From Stutzerimonas stutzeri TS44 (lineage in GTDB: Bacteria > Pseudomonadota > Gammaproteobacteria > Pseudomonadales > Pseudomonadaceae), in assembly GCA_000263395.1 (NCBI GenBank), contig AJXE01000001.1, forward strand, positions 394,633-458,632: a DNA stretch of 64,000 nucleotides, given 5' to 3'. The notes beneath the pieces are model-generated. The model saw only the letters and a list, made by a program, of their open reading frames with translations. It did not search any database and was not told the origin of the DNA. This document shows, piece by piece, positions 36,480-46,691 of the stretch. Made by a program: the position numbers and the translations under genes. How positions within the stretch are numbered: the first letter of the stretch is position 1; every line of letters starts with the position of its first letter.

Positions 36480-37253
36480 ATGAAGAAACTGATTGCCGCC
36501 CTGGCCACCGTCGCCGCCTTCTCCGCGCAGGCGGCCGAAGAACTGAACGTCGCCGCCACCGCGGTGCCGCACGCCGAGATCCTCGAGTTCGTCAAACCCA
36601 AGCTGGCCGAGCAGGGCGTGGAGCTGGAGATCAAGGTCTTCACCGACTACGTGCAGCCGAACATCCAGGTCGCCGAGAAGCGCCTGGACGCCAACTTCTT
36701 CCAGCACCAGCCGTACCTGGATGAGTTCAACAAGGGCAAGGGCACCGAGCTGGTCAGCGTCGCCGGCGTGCACATCGAGCCGTTCGGCGCCTATTCCAGC
36801 AAGCTCAAGTCGCTGGAAGAACTGCCCGACGGCGCCACCGTGGTGATTCCCAACGACGCCACCAACGGCGGTCGCGCGCTGCTGCTGCTGGCCAAGGCCG
36901 GGGTGATCACCCTCAAGGACGGCGCCGGCATCACCGCCACGCCGAAGGACATCGCCGAAAACCCCAAGCACATCAAGGTGCGTGAGCTGGAAGCCGCGAC
37001 CCTGCCGCGCGTGCTGACCCAGGTCGACCTGGCGCTGATCAACACCAACTACGCGCTGGAAGCCAAGCTCAACCCGACCGAGGATGCGCTGGTGATCGAG
37101 GGCAGCGACTCGCCGTACGTGAACATCCTGGTCGCCCGTCCGGACAACAAGGACAGCGCCGCCATGCAGAAACTGGCCGCCGCGCTGCACAGCGAGGAAG
37201 TGCGCCAGTTCATCGAGGAGAAGTACAAGGGCGCGGTGGTGCCGGCGTTCTGA
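36480..37253 (+). CDS. metQ: Methionine-binding periplasmic protein MetQ
   Basis: 257 residues in the NlpA/MetQ family. It has EELNVAATAVPHAEILEF, FTDYVQPN, a Y-L-D substrate region (ANFFQHQPYLDEFNKGKG) and IPNDATNGGRALLLL. The signal peptide ends ATVAAFSAQA|AEE with no Cys, so it is predicted to be soluble rather than a lipoprotein, unlike E. coli MetQ. An AAGGAA SD lies about 9 bp upstream. Third gene of metNIQ, closed by a strong terminator. Confidence 0.94.
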   Translation: MKKLIAALATVAAFSAQAAEELNVAATAVPHAEILEFVKPKLAEQGVELEIKVFTDYVQPNIQVAEKRLDANFFQHQPYLDEFNKGKGTELVSVAGVHIEPFGAYSSKLKSLEELPDGATVVIPNDATNGGRALLLLAKAGVITLKDGAGITATPKDIAENPKHIKVRELEAATLPRVLTQVDLALINTNYALEAKLNPTEDALVIEGSDSPYVNILVARPDNKDSAAMQKLAAALHSEEVRQFIEEKYKGAVVPAF

Positions 37254-37271
37254 ATGTCGCCGCTGTGACCG

Positions 37272-37300
37272 AAAACCCCGCCGCGGCGGGGTTTTTCGTT
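37272..37300 (+). terminator. Intrinsic terminator of metNIQ
   Basis: AAAACCCCGCC / GGCGGGGTTTT inverted repeat (37272-37295) followed by TCGTTTTC. It begins 18 bp after the metQ stop. The flanking As could let it work in both directions. Confidence 0.9.
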
Positions 37301-37310
37301 TTCCCGCTGG

Positions 37311-37385
37311 GGTTATGGTGGGCTGAAGCCCACCCTACAGGGGGGCAGCCGGGACGTAGGGTGGGCTTCAGCCCACCAGTAACCC
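37311..37385. repeat. Intergenic inverted repeat, REP-like
   Basis: Left arm GGTTATGGTGGGCTGAAGCC... (37311-37338) and right arm ending CAGCCCACCAGTAACC (37356-37385) form a long inverted repeat. Its core is TGGTGGGCTGAAGCCCACC, itself palindromic. The spacer is 17 bp. This TAGGGTGGGCTTCAGCCCACC motif recurs between genes in many proteobacterial genomes; I know it only as a common extragenic repeat. Confidence 0.75.
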
Positions 37386-37426
37386 ATCGCGAAACCAACG
37401 GCGCCGACCGCACCCGCTCGGCTCGC

Positions 37427-38041
37427 TCAGGGTTGCGCCTCAGCCTGGCGCAGCGCCTGCTCCACCTCGCGCTCCAGCGCGTAGGCGGGGCTTTCCACGG
37501 CGCGGTGATCCTGCGTGTAGCGCCGCGCGAACTCGGCCACGCCCCAGTCCAGATACTGTTCGACGTGCTTGAGCTCATGCGCCCACAGCGCAAGGTTGCC
37601 CTGCGCGTCCGCCGGGCGGCGGAACACGATGACGTCGATCAGGGTGACCGCATTGACGTCCGGGTTGCGCAGCAGCGCGTTGCCGGCATCCAGCGCGACC
37701 TGATCGCCGACGCGAAAACGCGCCGTCTCCAGCACCGCCAGGTCGAAGTAGGGCTCCAGTTGCAGGCGCAGGTGCAGCGGGATCGGCTCGGCGCCGACGC
37801 CGATCAGCTGGTCGCGCGACTGCTGGATCCAGCTCTGCAGCGCCACCGCGCTCATCTGCTGCACGCGCTCGAGCACCACCTGGGCATCGGTGGCCGCGCC
37901 GGGCACGCAGAAGCAGTTGCCGCCCAGGCAGAGCGACTGCTCGCCTGACGGGCAGCTGGTCTGCGCCACAGCGGCGGCGCTGCCCAGCGCCAGCAGCGTG
38001 AACAGGCCCCGGGTCAGGCGGAGGAAGGGCTTGAGCGGCAC
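37427..38041 (-). CDS. Secreted DUF4157-like protein with HELxH motif
   Basis: 204 residues from a GTG giving (M)PLKPFLRLTRG. Signal peptide ends about LGSAAAVAQ, then a Cys-rich start (CPSGEQSLCLGGNCFC). Near the C-terminus the line ALWAHELKHVEQYLDWG holds a HELxHxxQ motif typical of DUF4157-type proteins. An incomplete zincin site is possible, but no third ligand was identified. The GTG is chosen because the upstream extension lacks homology and starts antisense to another gene. Function unknown. Confidence 0.7.
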   Translation of the reverse strand: MPLKPFLRLTRGLFTLLALGSAAAVAQTSCPSGEQSLCLGGNCFCVPGAATDAQVVLERVQQMSAVALQSWIQQSRDQLIGVGAEPIPLHLRLQLEPYFDLAVLETARFRVGDQVALDAGNALLRNPDVNAVTLIDVIVFRRPADAQGNLALWAHELKHVEQYLDWGVAEFARRYTQDHRAVESPAYALEREVEQALRQAEAQP

Positions 38042-38114
38042 GGTGGTTCTCGCAGAGGGGAGGCGATCGGCGCCGCGCACTATAGCGGCGCGGCGTCGGC
38101 GCGCGAAGGGCCGC

Positions 38115-39611
38115 TCAGACTGCCGGCCGCCTGGCCCTGACCGACTTGCGCCGCAGCCGCCGCCAGCCGAGCAGCACGCCGCTGGCGCCGAGCAGCAGCA
38201 CCCCGGCGCTGCCCGCCAGCAGCAGGCCGTCGCGCAGCCACGGACGCTGCAGCAGCGGCAGCCAGTCCCAGCTGTGCAGCAGCTTGAACACCCAGCGCAC
38301 CGCACGCCGGCGCTCGTCGAGCTGCTCGATCACCGTGCCACTGTAAGGATCGATGTGCAGCCAAGTCGCGGCCGGATCGTCGAAGCGCACGCGCAGCACC
38401 GGCAGGCGCCGCGGCAGGTCGCTGTAGAGGCTGGGTTCGCTGCGCGCGTAGTAGTGCCGGTCGGCCTGCTCGAGCCAGTCGAACTGTGGCGCCTGCTCGG
38501 GCCAGGCCTGCTGCACGGCGCGCTCCAGCTCGGCGCGCGGCAGGCGCAGGCGCGCCGCTGCGGCGTCGCCCAGCGCCAGTACGCGCGTTGCGCCGCGGGC
38601 ATCGCGGCCGAGCAGATACGGCTTGCCGGCGAGCATGTACCAGTCCAGCTCGACCGCCTCGATGCCGACCTCGCGCAGGCGCTGCAGGCTGGCGCGCAGG
38701 TCGTCGGTCAGGGCGCCGGCCGCCAGCGGCGCGCCCGCCAGCGCCCCGGCATTGATGCCCGACCGGTTCTGGAACAGCCCCCAGGGTTCCATCGACAGCA
38801 TGCCGCTGAGCAGCCAGACCAGCAGCACGCCGCCGCCAAGCAGGCCGCCGAGGTGATGCACGCGGCCGGCACCGCCAGGGTAGGGCGAGCGCGAGCCGTT
38901 GCGGTAGCGACCGGCGAAGCGCCAGCGCAACACGCCGATCAGCAGCCCGAGCAGCACCATCAGCCCCGCCAGCAGCGCGCCGTAGACCAGCGCCACAGCC
39001 CACGCCGCCTTGGGCAGCACCTCGCGCAGCGGATACAGCCAGTGCAGCCAGGCGCCCAGGTAGTTCCAGGCACGTTCCCGCGCGGTCGCATCGCGTACCA
39101 CCAGCCCGGTCTGGCTGGAGACGTAGAGCAGACGGCCTTCGGCATCCGCGCTCTGCACGCGATACAGCGGTCGCTCGCGCGCCAGCGCGTGGTTGCGCGT
39201 CCAGGCGTCCTCCTCGATCAGGTCGATGAGGCGAACCGCGGCGCCACCGGCGAACTGCCGCGCGCTGGTCAGTGCCTCGGCCGGACCGATCCGCTCGAGG
39301 CGTCGACCACTGCGTGCATCGACCGCGACCAGCGGACCCTCGCCATGATCGAGCAGGTAACGCGGCGAGCCGCCGGCGCTGGTCAGGCGCAGACGGCTCG
39401 CCGGGCGCGCACCACCCGCGGCCGCCAGCGCCACAGCCGGCGCGACGCAGCAATCGCCGGTCAGCGGTGCCAGCCGCGCCAGGTGCTCGCCGCTGGTCAG
39501 CTTGGGATAGCCGACGTAGAGCATCACCACGCCGCTGACGATCCACAGCAGCACGAACACGCCGAAGACGATGCCGAGCCAGCGGTGCGCCAGGAACAGG
39601 TAGCGCTTCAT
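38115..39611 (-). CDS. PepSY-domain inner-membrane protein
   Basis: 498 residues, PepSY-associated type. TM1 follows MKRYLFLAHRWLGIVFGVFVLLW. A second hydrophobic pair is around residues 180-225, with ILRWRFAGRYRNGSRSPYPG between TM2 and TM3. TM3 is near GGLLGGGVLLVWLLSG and the last TM (GVLLLGASGVLLGW) precedes a basic tail. Such proteins are commonly encoded next to TonB-dependent receptors and act as ferric-siderophore or metal reductases, as the PepSY/FoxB group does. It sits 5 bp after the receptor gene in the same direction. Confidence 0.82.
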   Translation of the reverse strand: MKRYLFLAHRWLGIVFGVFVLLWIVSGVVMLYVGYPKLTSGEHLARLAPLTGDCCVAPAVALAAAGGARPASRLRLTSAGGSPRYLLDHGEGPLVAVDARSGRRLERIGPAEALTSARQFAGGAAVRLIDLIEEDAWTRNHALARERPLYRVQSADAEGRLLYVSSQTGLVVRDATARERAWNYLGAWLHWLYPLREVLPKAAWAVALVYGALLAGLMVLLGLLIGVLRWRFAGRYRNGSRSPYPGGAGRVHHLGGLLGGGVLLVWLLSGMLSMEPWGLFQNRSGINAGALAGAPLAAGALTDDLRASLQRLREVGIEAVELDWYMLAGKPYLLGRDARGATRVLALGDAAAARLRLPRAELERAVQQAWPEQAPQFDWLEQADRHYYARSEPSLYSDLPRRLPVLRVRFDDPAATWLHIDPYSGTVIEQLDERRRAVRWVFKLLHSWDWLPLLQRPWLRDGLLLAGSAGVLLLGASGVLLGWRRLRRKSVRARRPAV

Positions 39612-39616
39612 GCCGC

Positions 39617-41662
39617 TCAGAAGTCCAGGGTCACGGCGGCGTACAGCGCGCGGCCGTCACCCGGCGCGTGCAGCGACTGCACGCCGTCGTACCAGACGTA
39701 CTCGTAGTAGCGGTCGGTGAGGTTCTTCAGCTGCAGGTCGACGGCCAGCTGCTCGGTCAGCTGGTAGCTGGCGCCGAGGTTGAACAGCACATAGCCGCCG
39801 TAGGTGCCCTGGGTGTTTTCGCGCTCGAGGTAGTAGTCGGTCTGGCCGTTGAGCCAGGCGCTGAGCTGCAGGTCCGGCGTCGCCTGGTAGGTGCTGCCGG
39901 CCGAGTACAGGCGCTGCGGCACATGGTCGATCTCCTGGCCCTGGCTGGCCGGCAGGCTGGGGTCAGCCTTCTCGATTTCGGAGAACTGCCAGGAGTGCGC
40001 CAGCCACAGGCTCAGCTCCGCGCTCGGGTAGAGGTTGAGCTGCGCGTCATAACCCCAGCGCCGCGTCTGGCCGAGGTTTTCCGATTCGCCGCTGGGGTCG
40101 TTGAGCCGGCGGCGCACCTCGTCGGAGGCCACCTGCTCCCAGTAGGCGATGCGACCGTCGAGCCAGGGCGTCGGGTTGAACTTGAGGCCGGTTTCCCAGC
40201 CGTCGTTGATCGACGGCGACAGGTCGGCGGTGCGCGGCGGCACCTTGTAGGCCGCGGCGCCGGTGCCGATCTGGAAGGTCCGGCCCCAGTTGCCGTACAG
40301 GCTGAGCGCCTTCATCGGGGTGTAGACCAGGCTGATCTTCGGCTGCTCGATGCTGCCGTAGTCGTTGACCGCGTAGTCGTTGCCGGTCAGCTCGTCGGTG
40401 TAGTCACCCTCGATGCGATCGACGCGAAAGGCCGGGATGATCTTCAGCGACTCCAGCGGCTGAATCACCGCCTGCAGGTAGGCGCCGTAGCTGTCGTAGT
40501 CGAAGCGCTGGTCGCGGGTCTGCGCCACCGGCTCGCGTTCAACGCTGGTGTAGCGCTCGCTGCGGTTGCGCTGCTGCTCGGTGTCGAGCCCGCCTTCGAG
40601 GGAGAAGTCATACAGCCAGGCCACCTGCGGGCGGTAGGTCAGCGAGCTGCGCGCGCCGTAGTGGCGTTCCTCGGTGGTGCGCTGCTGCTGCGGCGCCGAT
40701 TGCGAGAAGCGTACCCAGCGGTCGTCGTCCAGGGTGTTGAGCCAAACCTTGGTGGCCCACGACAGATCGGCGGCCAGCTCGCTGTCCAGATGCAGGCTGA
40801 GCTGGTTCATCTCGCGCTCGCCCATGTCGGTGGCCGACAGCGCGTAGGACTCGCGCGGCGAATGGCGCGCATCCTCGCGTGACAGGTAGCCCGGCTCGTT
40901 GGCATCGGCCTCGTAGTGGCGGGCAATCAGGCCCAGGCGCCAGGCACCGGAGTCCGGCTGGTAGAACCACTTGCCGGACAGGCTGGTGCGCTCGGCATCG
41001 GCGTGATCGCGATAGCCGCCGCTCTTCTGCTGGCCGATGAAGTAATTCTGCGTCCAGTTGCTGCCCTCGATGCCCTTGGCCACTTGCAGTTCCTGGGTGT
41101 CGTAGCTGCCGTAGCGCAGCCGCGCCTTACCGTAATCGCCGCCGGTACGCGAATGCACGGTGACGTTGCCGGCGATGTTGTACAGGCCATAGCGCGGATC
41201 GTTGGTGCCGCGCACCACCTCGATGCCGTCGATTTCCAGCGGGAACAGCATGTCCAGGTAGGGCATGTTGCCATCGTTGCTGTTGCTGGGGATGCCGTCG
41301 ATCAGCAGCTTGACCGCGTTGACCTCGCCCTCGCCATTGAAGCCGCGGAACGACAGCTTGCCCGAGGTCGTGCCCTGGCCGAATTCGGTGAGCATCACCC
41401 CCGGCGCGCGGCGGAACAGCTCCCAGCTGTAGAGCACCGGCTGCTGTTCGAGGATGTCGCCGCCGAGCAGGTCGACCGAGCTGATGACGCTGCTGGTCTG
41501 CAGCGGGCCGCTGCTGTCGGCGGTGACCGTGGTGGTGCCCAGGCTGAGGGCGGAATCGGCGCGGCTGTCGGCGTGCGCCGTCGCGCAGAGCGTCAGCAGG
41601 GCCGAGCCGGCCAGCACGCAGGGCAGAGTGGAGCGGCGCGGGGCGCGCAGGGAAAATGGCAT
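39617..41662 (-). CDS. TonB-dependent outer-membrane receptor
   Basis: 681 residues with signal peptide about 1-31. TonB box-like segment near TTTVTAD, plug domain (about 50-170: DGIPSNSNDGNMPYLDMLF, VRGTNDPRYGLYNIAGNV), then a 22-strand-type barrel with alternating aromatic residues and the terminal YAAVTLDF. Ligand not identifiable. In the cluster DUF2946-receptor-PepSY the likely cargo is a metal or ferric siderophore. Confidence 0.92.
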   Translation of the reverse strand: MPFSLRAPRRSTLPCVLAGSALLTLCATAHADSRADSALSLGTTTVTADSSGPLQTSSVISSVDLLGGDILEQQPVLYSWELFRRAPGVMLTEFGQGTTSGKLSFRGFNGEGEVNAVKLLIDGIPSNSNDGNMPYLDMLFPLEIDGIEVVRGTNDPRYGLYNIAGNVTVHSRTGGDYGKARLRYGSYDTQELQVAKGIEGSNWTQNYFIGQQKSGGYRDHADAERTSLSGKWFYQPDSGAWRLGLIARHYEADANEPGYLSREDARHSPRESYALSATDMGEREMNQLSLHLDSELAADLSWATKVWLNTLDDDRWVRFSQSAPQQQRTTEERHYGARSSLTYRPQVAWLYDFSLEGGLDTEQQRNRSERYTSVEREPVAQTRDQRFDYDSYGAYLQAVIQPLESLKIIPAFRVDRIEGDYTDELTGNDYAVNDYGSIEQPKISLVYTPMKALSLYGNWGRTFQIGTGAAAYKVPPRTADLSPSINDGWETGLKFNPTPWLDGRIAYWEQVASDEVRRRLNDPSGESENLGQTRRWGYDAQLNLYPSAELSLWLAHSWQFSEIEKADPSLPASQGQEIDHVPQRLYSAGSTYQATPDLQLSAWLNGQTDYYLERENTQGTYGGYVLFNLGASYQLTEQLAVDLQLKNLTDRYYEYVWYDGVQSLHAPGDGRALYAAVTLDF

Positions 41663-41786
41663 CGCGGTTTATCCTTGAAGCGGATTCGTTGCCCGACGGC
41701 ACAGGCGCAGGGCGATCGGGCACCGGCGCGCGGTCGCTGCCGCGCTGTCGGTACGGTTCGATATCGAAAGGGCCGGACGGCCCGCT

Positions 41787-42182
41787 TCAGGCGCTGGGTG
41801 AGGCGCGGGGATTGAGCGCCGGCCATTGCTGGCGCGGTGCTGGCAGCAGTGCGGGCTCGGCGGGCAGGCGCACCCGCACCAGGGCACGCGGATCGGGCAG
41901 CGGCGGCGTGGCGCTGGGCAGCGCGGCGAGCCCGGCGAAACCGGCGCCGCAGCAGCACTGCGGCATGCCGGCGTGGTGCGCGGCCGGGCCGGAGTCATCC
42001 CCGGCATCGGCCGCCAGCACCGCATGGCCGGCATGTTCGAGCGGCTGCGCCAGCGGGCAGTAGCCACCCCAGCCGAGCAGGCGCCTGGTCTCGGCCGCCA
42101 AACCACCGGCGAAGGCCATCGCCAGCACATGCAGGAGCATGGCCGCAAGGGCGATCCGGGCTGTCGTACGGCTACGGCGCAT
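41787..42182 (-). CDS. DUF2946 family exported protein
   Basis: 131 residues; a hydrophobic N-terminus (MRRSRTTARIALAAMLLHVLAMAFAGGLA) then a Cys- and His-containing middle (GYCPLAQPLEHAGHA; HHAGMPQCCCGAGFAG). DUF2946 proteins in pseudomonads are encoded with outer-membrane metal receptors, and their CCC and His residues suggest metal handling. It is 124 bp upstream of the receptor gene in the same direction. Confidence 0.78.
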   Translation of the reverse strand: MRRSRTTARIALAAMLLHVLAMAFAGGLAAETRRLLGWGGYCPLAQPLEHAGHAVLAADAGDDSGPAAHHAGMPQCCCGAGFAGLAALPSATPPLPDPRALVRVRLPAEPALLPAPRQQWPALNPRASPSA

Positions 42183-42411
42183 GGATGATCCACCAGGAAG
42201 GAATGCGAGCGATCTTAAGAACTAATATCAATTAATAGAATTGCGCAAACGCAAGAAATTCGCACATGATCGTCGCCAGGTGCGGCATTGCGTCGCAACA
42301 GGGGCGGGGCTAGAGTGCAATCGAGCGCGGCGTTTCACGAGCCGCCTCGTCAGCGCCACCCGCAGCGTCCTGCGGATGACGGCCGAGCTCTCTGGAATAA
42401 GGATCGCAGCC

Positions 42412-42738
42412 ATGAAATCTTCATCTCCACTGGCTTCCCTGCTGATCAAGCGCCCGCTGGGCGTGGTGTTCTGGCTCTATGGCGTGATCCCCAGCCATGT
42501 TCTCTGGGGCATGGCGCTGTTCGCCTACTTCAACGGCGCCTCGCTGGCGACCAACCTGCTGATGTTCGGGCTAATCCTCGGTTATACCGCGTGGATCATC
42601 ATGGAAATCTGGCTGTGCGCCGACAACGTGCGCAACAAGCTGTACGGCGACATGGCGCGGCTGCTGACCGCCGCCTGGGCCATCAACAGCGTGTTGCTGG
42701 TGTTCTTCCTGTTCGTCCAGCGGTTCGCCGCGCTCTGA
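42412..42738 (+). CDS. Small inner-membrane protein of unknown function
   Basis: 108 residues starting MKSSSPLASLLIKRPLG. Three hydrophobic helices follow (about 17-40 FWLYGVIPSHVLWGMALFAY, 45-68 NLLMFGLILGYTAWIIMEI, 82-104 LLTAAWAINSVLLVFFLFV). An AAGGATCG SD lies upstream. No family identified with confidence. It stands alone, followed by a bidirectional terminator. Confidence 0.75.
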   Translation: MKSSSPLASLLIKRPLGVVFWLYGVIPSHVLWGMALFAYFNGASLATNLLMFGLILGYTAWIIMEIWLCADNVRNKLYGDMARLLTAAWAINSVLLVFFLFVQRFAAL

Positions 42739-42750
42739 GTCTTAAGCCAT

Positions 42751-42778
42751 AAAAAAACGCCGCATCGCGGCGTTTTTT
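42751..42778. terminator. Bidirectional intrinsic terminator
   Basis: AAAAAAACGCCGC and GCGGCGTTTTTT pair around ATC. Both strands end in a T-run, so it can stop the membrane-protein gene and the convergent pbpG. Confidence 0.92.
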
Positions 42779-42792
42779 CATTTCCCGGGCCG

Positions 42793-43704
42793 CTATTGCG
42801 CAGCCTGCAGCAACTGTTTGCGCTGGGCCATCTTCTGCTGCTTGTAGGCCAGCGCCGCCGCCGGAACCGGCGTGATGGCGCCAGTCTCGACCCACTTCTT
42901 CAGCCGGTTGGCATCGGCCATGTGGGTGTACTTGCCGAACGCATCCAGCACCACGAAGGCCACCGGACGCCGGTTCATGGTGGTACGCATCACCAGACAA
43001 TGACCGGCGGCGTTGGTGAAGCCGGTCTTGGTCAGCTGGATGTCCCAGTTGGGTTTGCGCACCAGCGCGTTGGTGTTGCGAAAACCGAGGGTGTAGCTCG
43101 GCTTGCGGAACGCCACGGTCTTCTCGGTGGTGGTGCTGAACTGCTCGATCAGCGGGTACTGCTGGCTGGCGCGGATCAGCTTGACCAGATCGCTGGCGCT
43201 GGAGACGTTGCGCTCGGACAGCCCGGTCGGCTCGACGTAGCGCGTGCTGCTCATGCCCAGCGCCCGCGCCTTGGCATTCATCGCCTGGATGAAGGCGCCG
43301 TAGCCGCCCGGGTAATGGTGCGCCAGGCTGGCCGCCGCGCGGTTCTCGGAGGACATCAGGGTCAGCAGCAGCAGGTTGCGCCGGCTGATCTCGCTGCCCA
43401 GGCGCACCCGCGAATACACCCCGCGCATCTCGGCCACCTCGCGAATGGTGACCGGCAGCACCTGGTCCAGCGGCAGTTTGGCGTCGAGTGCCACCATCGC
43501 GGTCATCAGCTTGGTCACCGAGGCGATCGGCACCACCAGGTCGGGATTGCTCGAATAGAGCACTTCGCTGGTCCGCAGGTCGACCAGCAGGGCGCTGCCG
43601 GATGCCAGTTCCTGCTGGCCCTTGGGCGCGGCGCAGGCCAGCGTGGCCAGCACGATACCGCCGCATCCCAGCAGCAGCCCCAGGAACGATTGACGTAGCT
43701 TCAC
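42793..43704 (-). CDS. pbpG: D-alanyl-D-alanine endopeptidase PbpG (PBP7 type)
   Basis: 303 residues from a GTG with a GGGTGAAATCC SD-like sequence; a second GTG three codons earlier is an alternative. The signal peptide ([24 protein letters not shown]) precedes the low-molecular-weight PBP fold with S62-V-T-K65 (SxxK), S119-x-N121 (SSEN) and K226-T-G228. Cleaves D-Ala-meso-DAP crosslinks in peptidoglycan. Single gene, divergent from the DUF883 gene. Confidence 0.92.
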   Translation of the reverse strand: MKLRQSFLGLLLGCGGIVLATLACAAPKGQQELASGSALLVDLRTSEVLYSSNPDLVVPIASVTKLMTAMVALDAKLPLDQVLPVTIREVAEMRGVYSRVRLGSEISRRNLLLLTLMSSENRAAASLAHHYPGGYGAFIQAMNAKARALGMSSTRYVEPTGLSERNVSSASDLVKLIRASQQYPLIEQFSTTTEKTVAFRKPSYTLGFRNTNALVRKPNWDIQLTKTGFTNAAGHCLVMRTTMNRRPVAFVVLDAFGKYTHMADANRLKKWVETGAITPVPAAALAYKQQKMAQRKQLLQAAQ

Positions 43705-43948
43705 GGATTTCACCCACGGGAAAGGTTCGGAAACGGGACGCGCCGCAACGACAGACGCGGCGCGCAGTATATGCGCACCCCAGGCCTGCCGCAGCTTTCG
43801 CATGCGCCACGTCGGGGGCCGCAAGCATCGACTATCCTGAGCGTAGCGCGGCCAGCCCAATCGCGCCGCTCCAGCCCTTGGCGTAGTGGCACTTTTGCAA
43901 GGGCGCAGAGTCCAAATTTGCTCACATCGATTGCAGGGGAGGCCTCAC

Positions 43949-44260
43949 ATGTCGCGATTCAGCCACACACCCACCACCCGCGCCGAAGTCCAGCACGAGA
44001 TCGATACCCTCATGCGCGCGCTGGACGAACTCAAGCACGAGGCCGCGCGCGGCTCCCGACATGGCCTGCAGGATCTGCGCGCGCGCGCCGAAACGCTCTG
44101 GCACGACGCCCACTTCGACGAACACTGCGCCGACCTGTCGCGGCGCACCCGCGATGCCGGCCGCGTCGCCAGGGACTGCGCCCGCGCGCATCCGTGGACC
44201 ACGGTGGCACTGGCCGCCGGTGCCTGCGCGGTGATCGGCTATCTAGTCACTCGTCGCTAA
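43949..44260 (+). CDS. DUF883 / ElaB-YqjD-like protein
   Basis: 103 residues. The start has a GGGGAGG SD. An amphipathic N-terminal helix (residues 15-75, rich in Glu/Arg/Ala) is followed by the DUF883 C-terminal pattern DCARAHPWTTVALAAGACAVIGYLVTRR, a single membrane anchor. The E. coli relatives YqjD and ElaB bind ribosomes in stationary phase at the inner membrane. The next gene follows after 12 bp. Confidence 0.85.
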   Translation: MSRFSHTPTTRAEVQHEIDTLMRALDELKHEAARGSRHGLQDLRARAETLWHDAHFDEHCADLSRRTRDAGRVARDCARAHPWTTVALAAGACAVIGYLVTRR

Positions 44261-44272
44261 GGGATGGCCGCC

Positions 44273-44884
44273 ATGCTCAACGCCGAAACGCCGCGCCTGA
44301 AGTTCGCGCTCTACGGAGCGCATTCCAGCCTGGGCAGTGCCGTGCTCTGCGAACTGCTGAGCCGGCAGCACGAAGCCGTGGCCGTGCTCAACGACTGCAA
44401 CTCGATCGCCGCGCGTCCCGGGCTGCACACCAAGGCCGGCAATCTGTTCGACATCGCCAGCGTGGCGCGCAGCATCGCCGGCACGGACGGGGTGATCTGC
44501 CTGTTCGACAGCCCGTCGGTGCCCAGCGCCCCGGACGCCGCCATCGTCGGCCAGCCGCAGGACCTCTACCAGGCGGTGTACACACTGCTCAACGGCATGA
44601 CCGAGGCCGGTGTCGAGCGGCTGATGCTGGTGGCCGACTTCGCGGCGCATGCCGAGGAATCGGAACTGGAAGCCGCGCTGAAGCTGATCGCCGCGCACCC
44701 GCTGAAATGGACGCTGGTGGACGCCGGCACGGCGGGCGAGGAGCTGTCCATCGATGAGCTGAGCGACGTCACCGGGCTGCCGCGCAACGATCCGCGCGTG
44801 CAGCTGCGGCGCATCGCCGCCGGCATGCTCGACGAGCTGGAGCGCCCGCAGCACCTGCATCAGCAGATCCAGTTCCGCCTCTGA
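44273..44884 (+). CDS. NAD(P)-binding Rossmann-fold protein (YwnB/NmrA-like)
   Basis: 203 residues from the ATG giving MLNAETPRL; an ATG three codons upstream lies inside the AAGGGA SD and is less likely. The N-terminus ALYGAHSSLGSAVLCELL carries a degenerate G-x-x-x-x-x-G nucleotide motif, and the length and shape fit atypical short-chain dehydrogenases that lack the catalytic Tyr-Lys pair. It follows the DUF883 gene after 12 bp. Substrate unknown. Confidence 0.65.
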   Translation: MLNAETPRLKFALYGAHSSLGSAVLCELLSRQHEAVAVLNDCNSIAARPGLHTKAGNLFDIASVARSIAGTDGVICLFDSPSVPSAPDAAIVGQPQDLYQAVYTLLNGMTEAGVERLMLVADFAAHAEESELEAALKLIAAHPLKWTLVDAGTAGEELSIDELSDVTGLPRNDPRVQLRRIAAGMLDELERPQHLHQQIQFRL

Positions 44885-44891
44885 GCACCGC

Positions 44892-45707
44892 TCAGCCTTC
44901 GAGCTGGCGGCGCAGTTCGGCGAGCACCGGCGCGGTTTCCGGGCGCACGCCGCGCCACAGCTCGAACGCCGCGGCGGCCTGTTCCACCAGCATGCCGAGA
45001 CCGTCGCGCACCCGGGCGCCACGCGCGGCCGCCCACTGGCAGAACGCCGTCGGCGCGGCGGCGTACATCATGTCGTAGCAGAAGGTTCGGTCCGGAACGA
45101 TCAGCCCGTCGGCCAGTGGCGGCACGTCACCGCCGAGGCTGGCCGAGGTGCCGTTGATGATCAGGTCGACCGGGGTCGGCACCTCGGCGAAGGTGCAGGC
45201 GGAGATCGGCCCGAGTTCGGCGAATTCGGCGGCCAGCTGTTCGGCCTTGGCCGGGGTGCGGTTGGCGATCAGCAAGGCGGCGGGGCGCTGCGCCAGCAGC
45301 GGTTCGAGTACGCCACGCACGGCACCGCCGGCGCCAAGCAGCAGGATGCGCTGGCCGGCCAGTTCGACACCGGCGTTGCGCAGATCATTGACCAGCCCGA
45401 CGCCATCGGTGTTGTCACCGAGCAGGCGTCCGTCGGCCAGCTTCTGCAGGGTATTGACCGCACCGGCGCGGCGGGCGCGCTCGGTCAGCTGGTCGGCGAG
45501 GCGATAGGCCTGTTCCTTGAACGGCACGGTGACGTTGGCGCCCTGGCCGTCCTCGAAGAACGCCCGGGCAAACGCCGGAAACTCCTCCAGCGGCGCCAGC
45601 AGCGGGTCGTAACGCAGCGCCTGGCCGGTCTGCGCGGCGAACAGGGCATGGATCTGCGGCGACTTGCTGTGGCCGATGGGGTTGCCGAAGACGCCGTAGC
45701 GGTCCAT
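44892..45707 (-). CDS. aroE: Shikimate dehydrogenase
   Basis: 271 residues; reduces 3-dehydroshikimate to shikimate with NADPH in aromatic amino acid synthesis. Motifs include [23 protein letters not shown] with its catalytic Lys, [20 protein letters not shown] and the C-terminal [12 protein letters not shown] good SD (AAGGAATT) precedes the ATG. It lies ahead of hemF in the oriC-proximal block, as in P. aeruginosa. Confidence 0.96.
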   Translation of the reverse strand: MDRYGVFGNPIGHSKSPQIHALFAAQTGQALRYDPLLAPLEEFPAFARAFFEDGQGANVTVPFKEQAYRLADQLTERARRAGAVNTLQKLADGRLLGDNTDGVGLVNDLRNAGVELAGQRILLLGAGGAVRGVLEPLLAQRPAALLIANRTPAKAEQLAAEFAELGPISACTFAEVPTPVDLIINGTSASLGGDVPPLADGLIVPDRTFCYDMMYAAAPTAFCQWAAARGARVRDGLGMLVEQAAAAFELWRGVRPETAPVLAELRRQLEG

Positions 45708-45770
45708 CCAGAATTCCTTCTACATCAATGAGTTATTTTTGTTTACGGGCGCTGCGCCGCCACGTTGCAC

Positions 45771-46691
<921 letters not shown>

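Noticed and set aside
41663..41786. Cobalamin riboswitch upstream of the TonB receptor
   Set aside because: GC-rich leader with no B12-box motif; too short for a typical element.
42216..42260. Possible Fur box upstream of the DUF2946 gene
   Set aside because: Although AT-rich (around CTAATATCAATTAATAG), it matches the 19-bp Fur consensus poorly.
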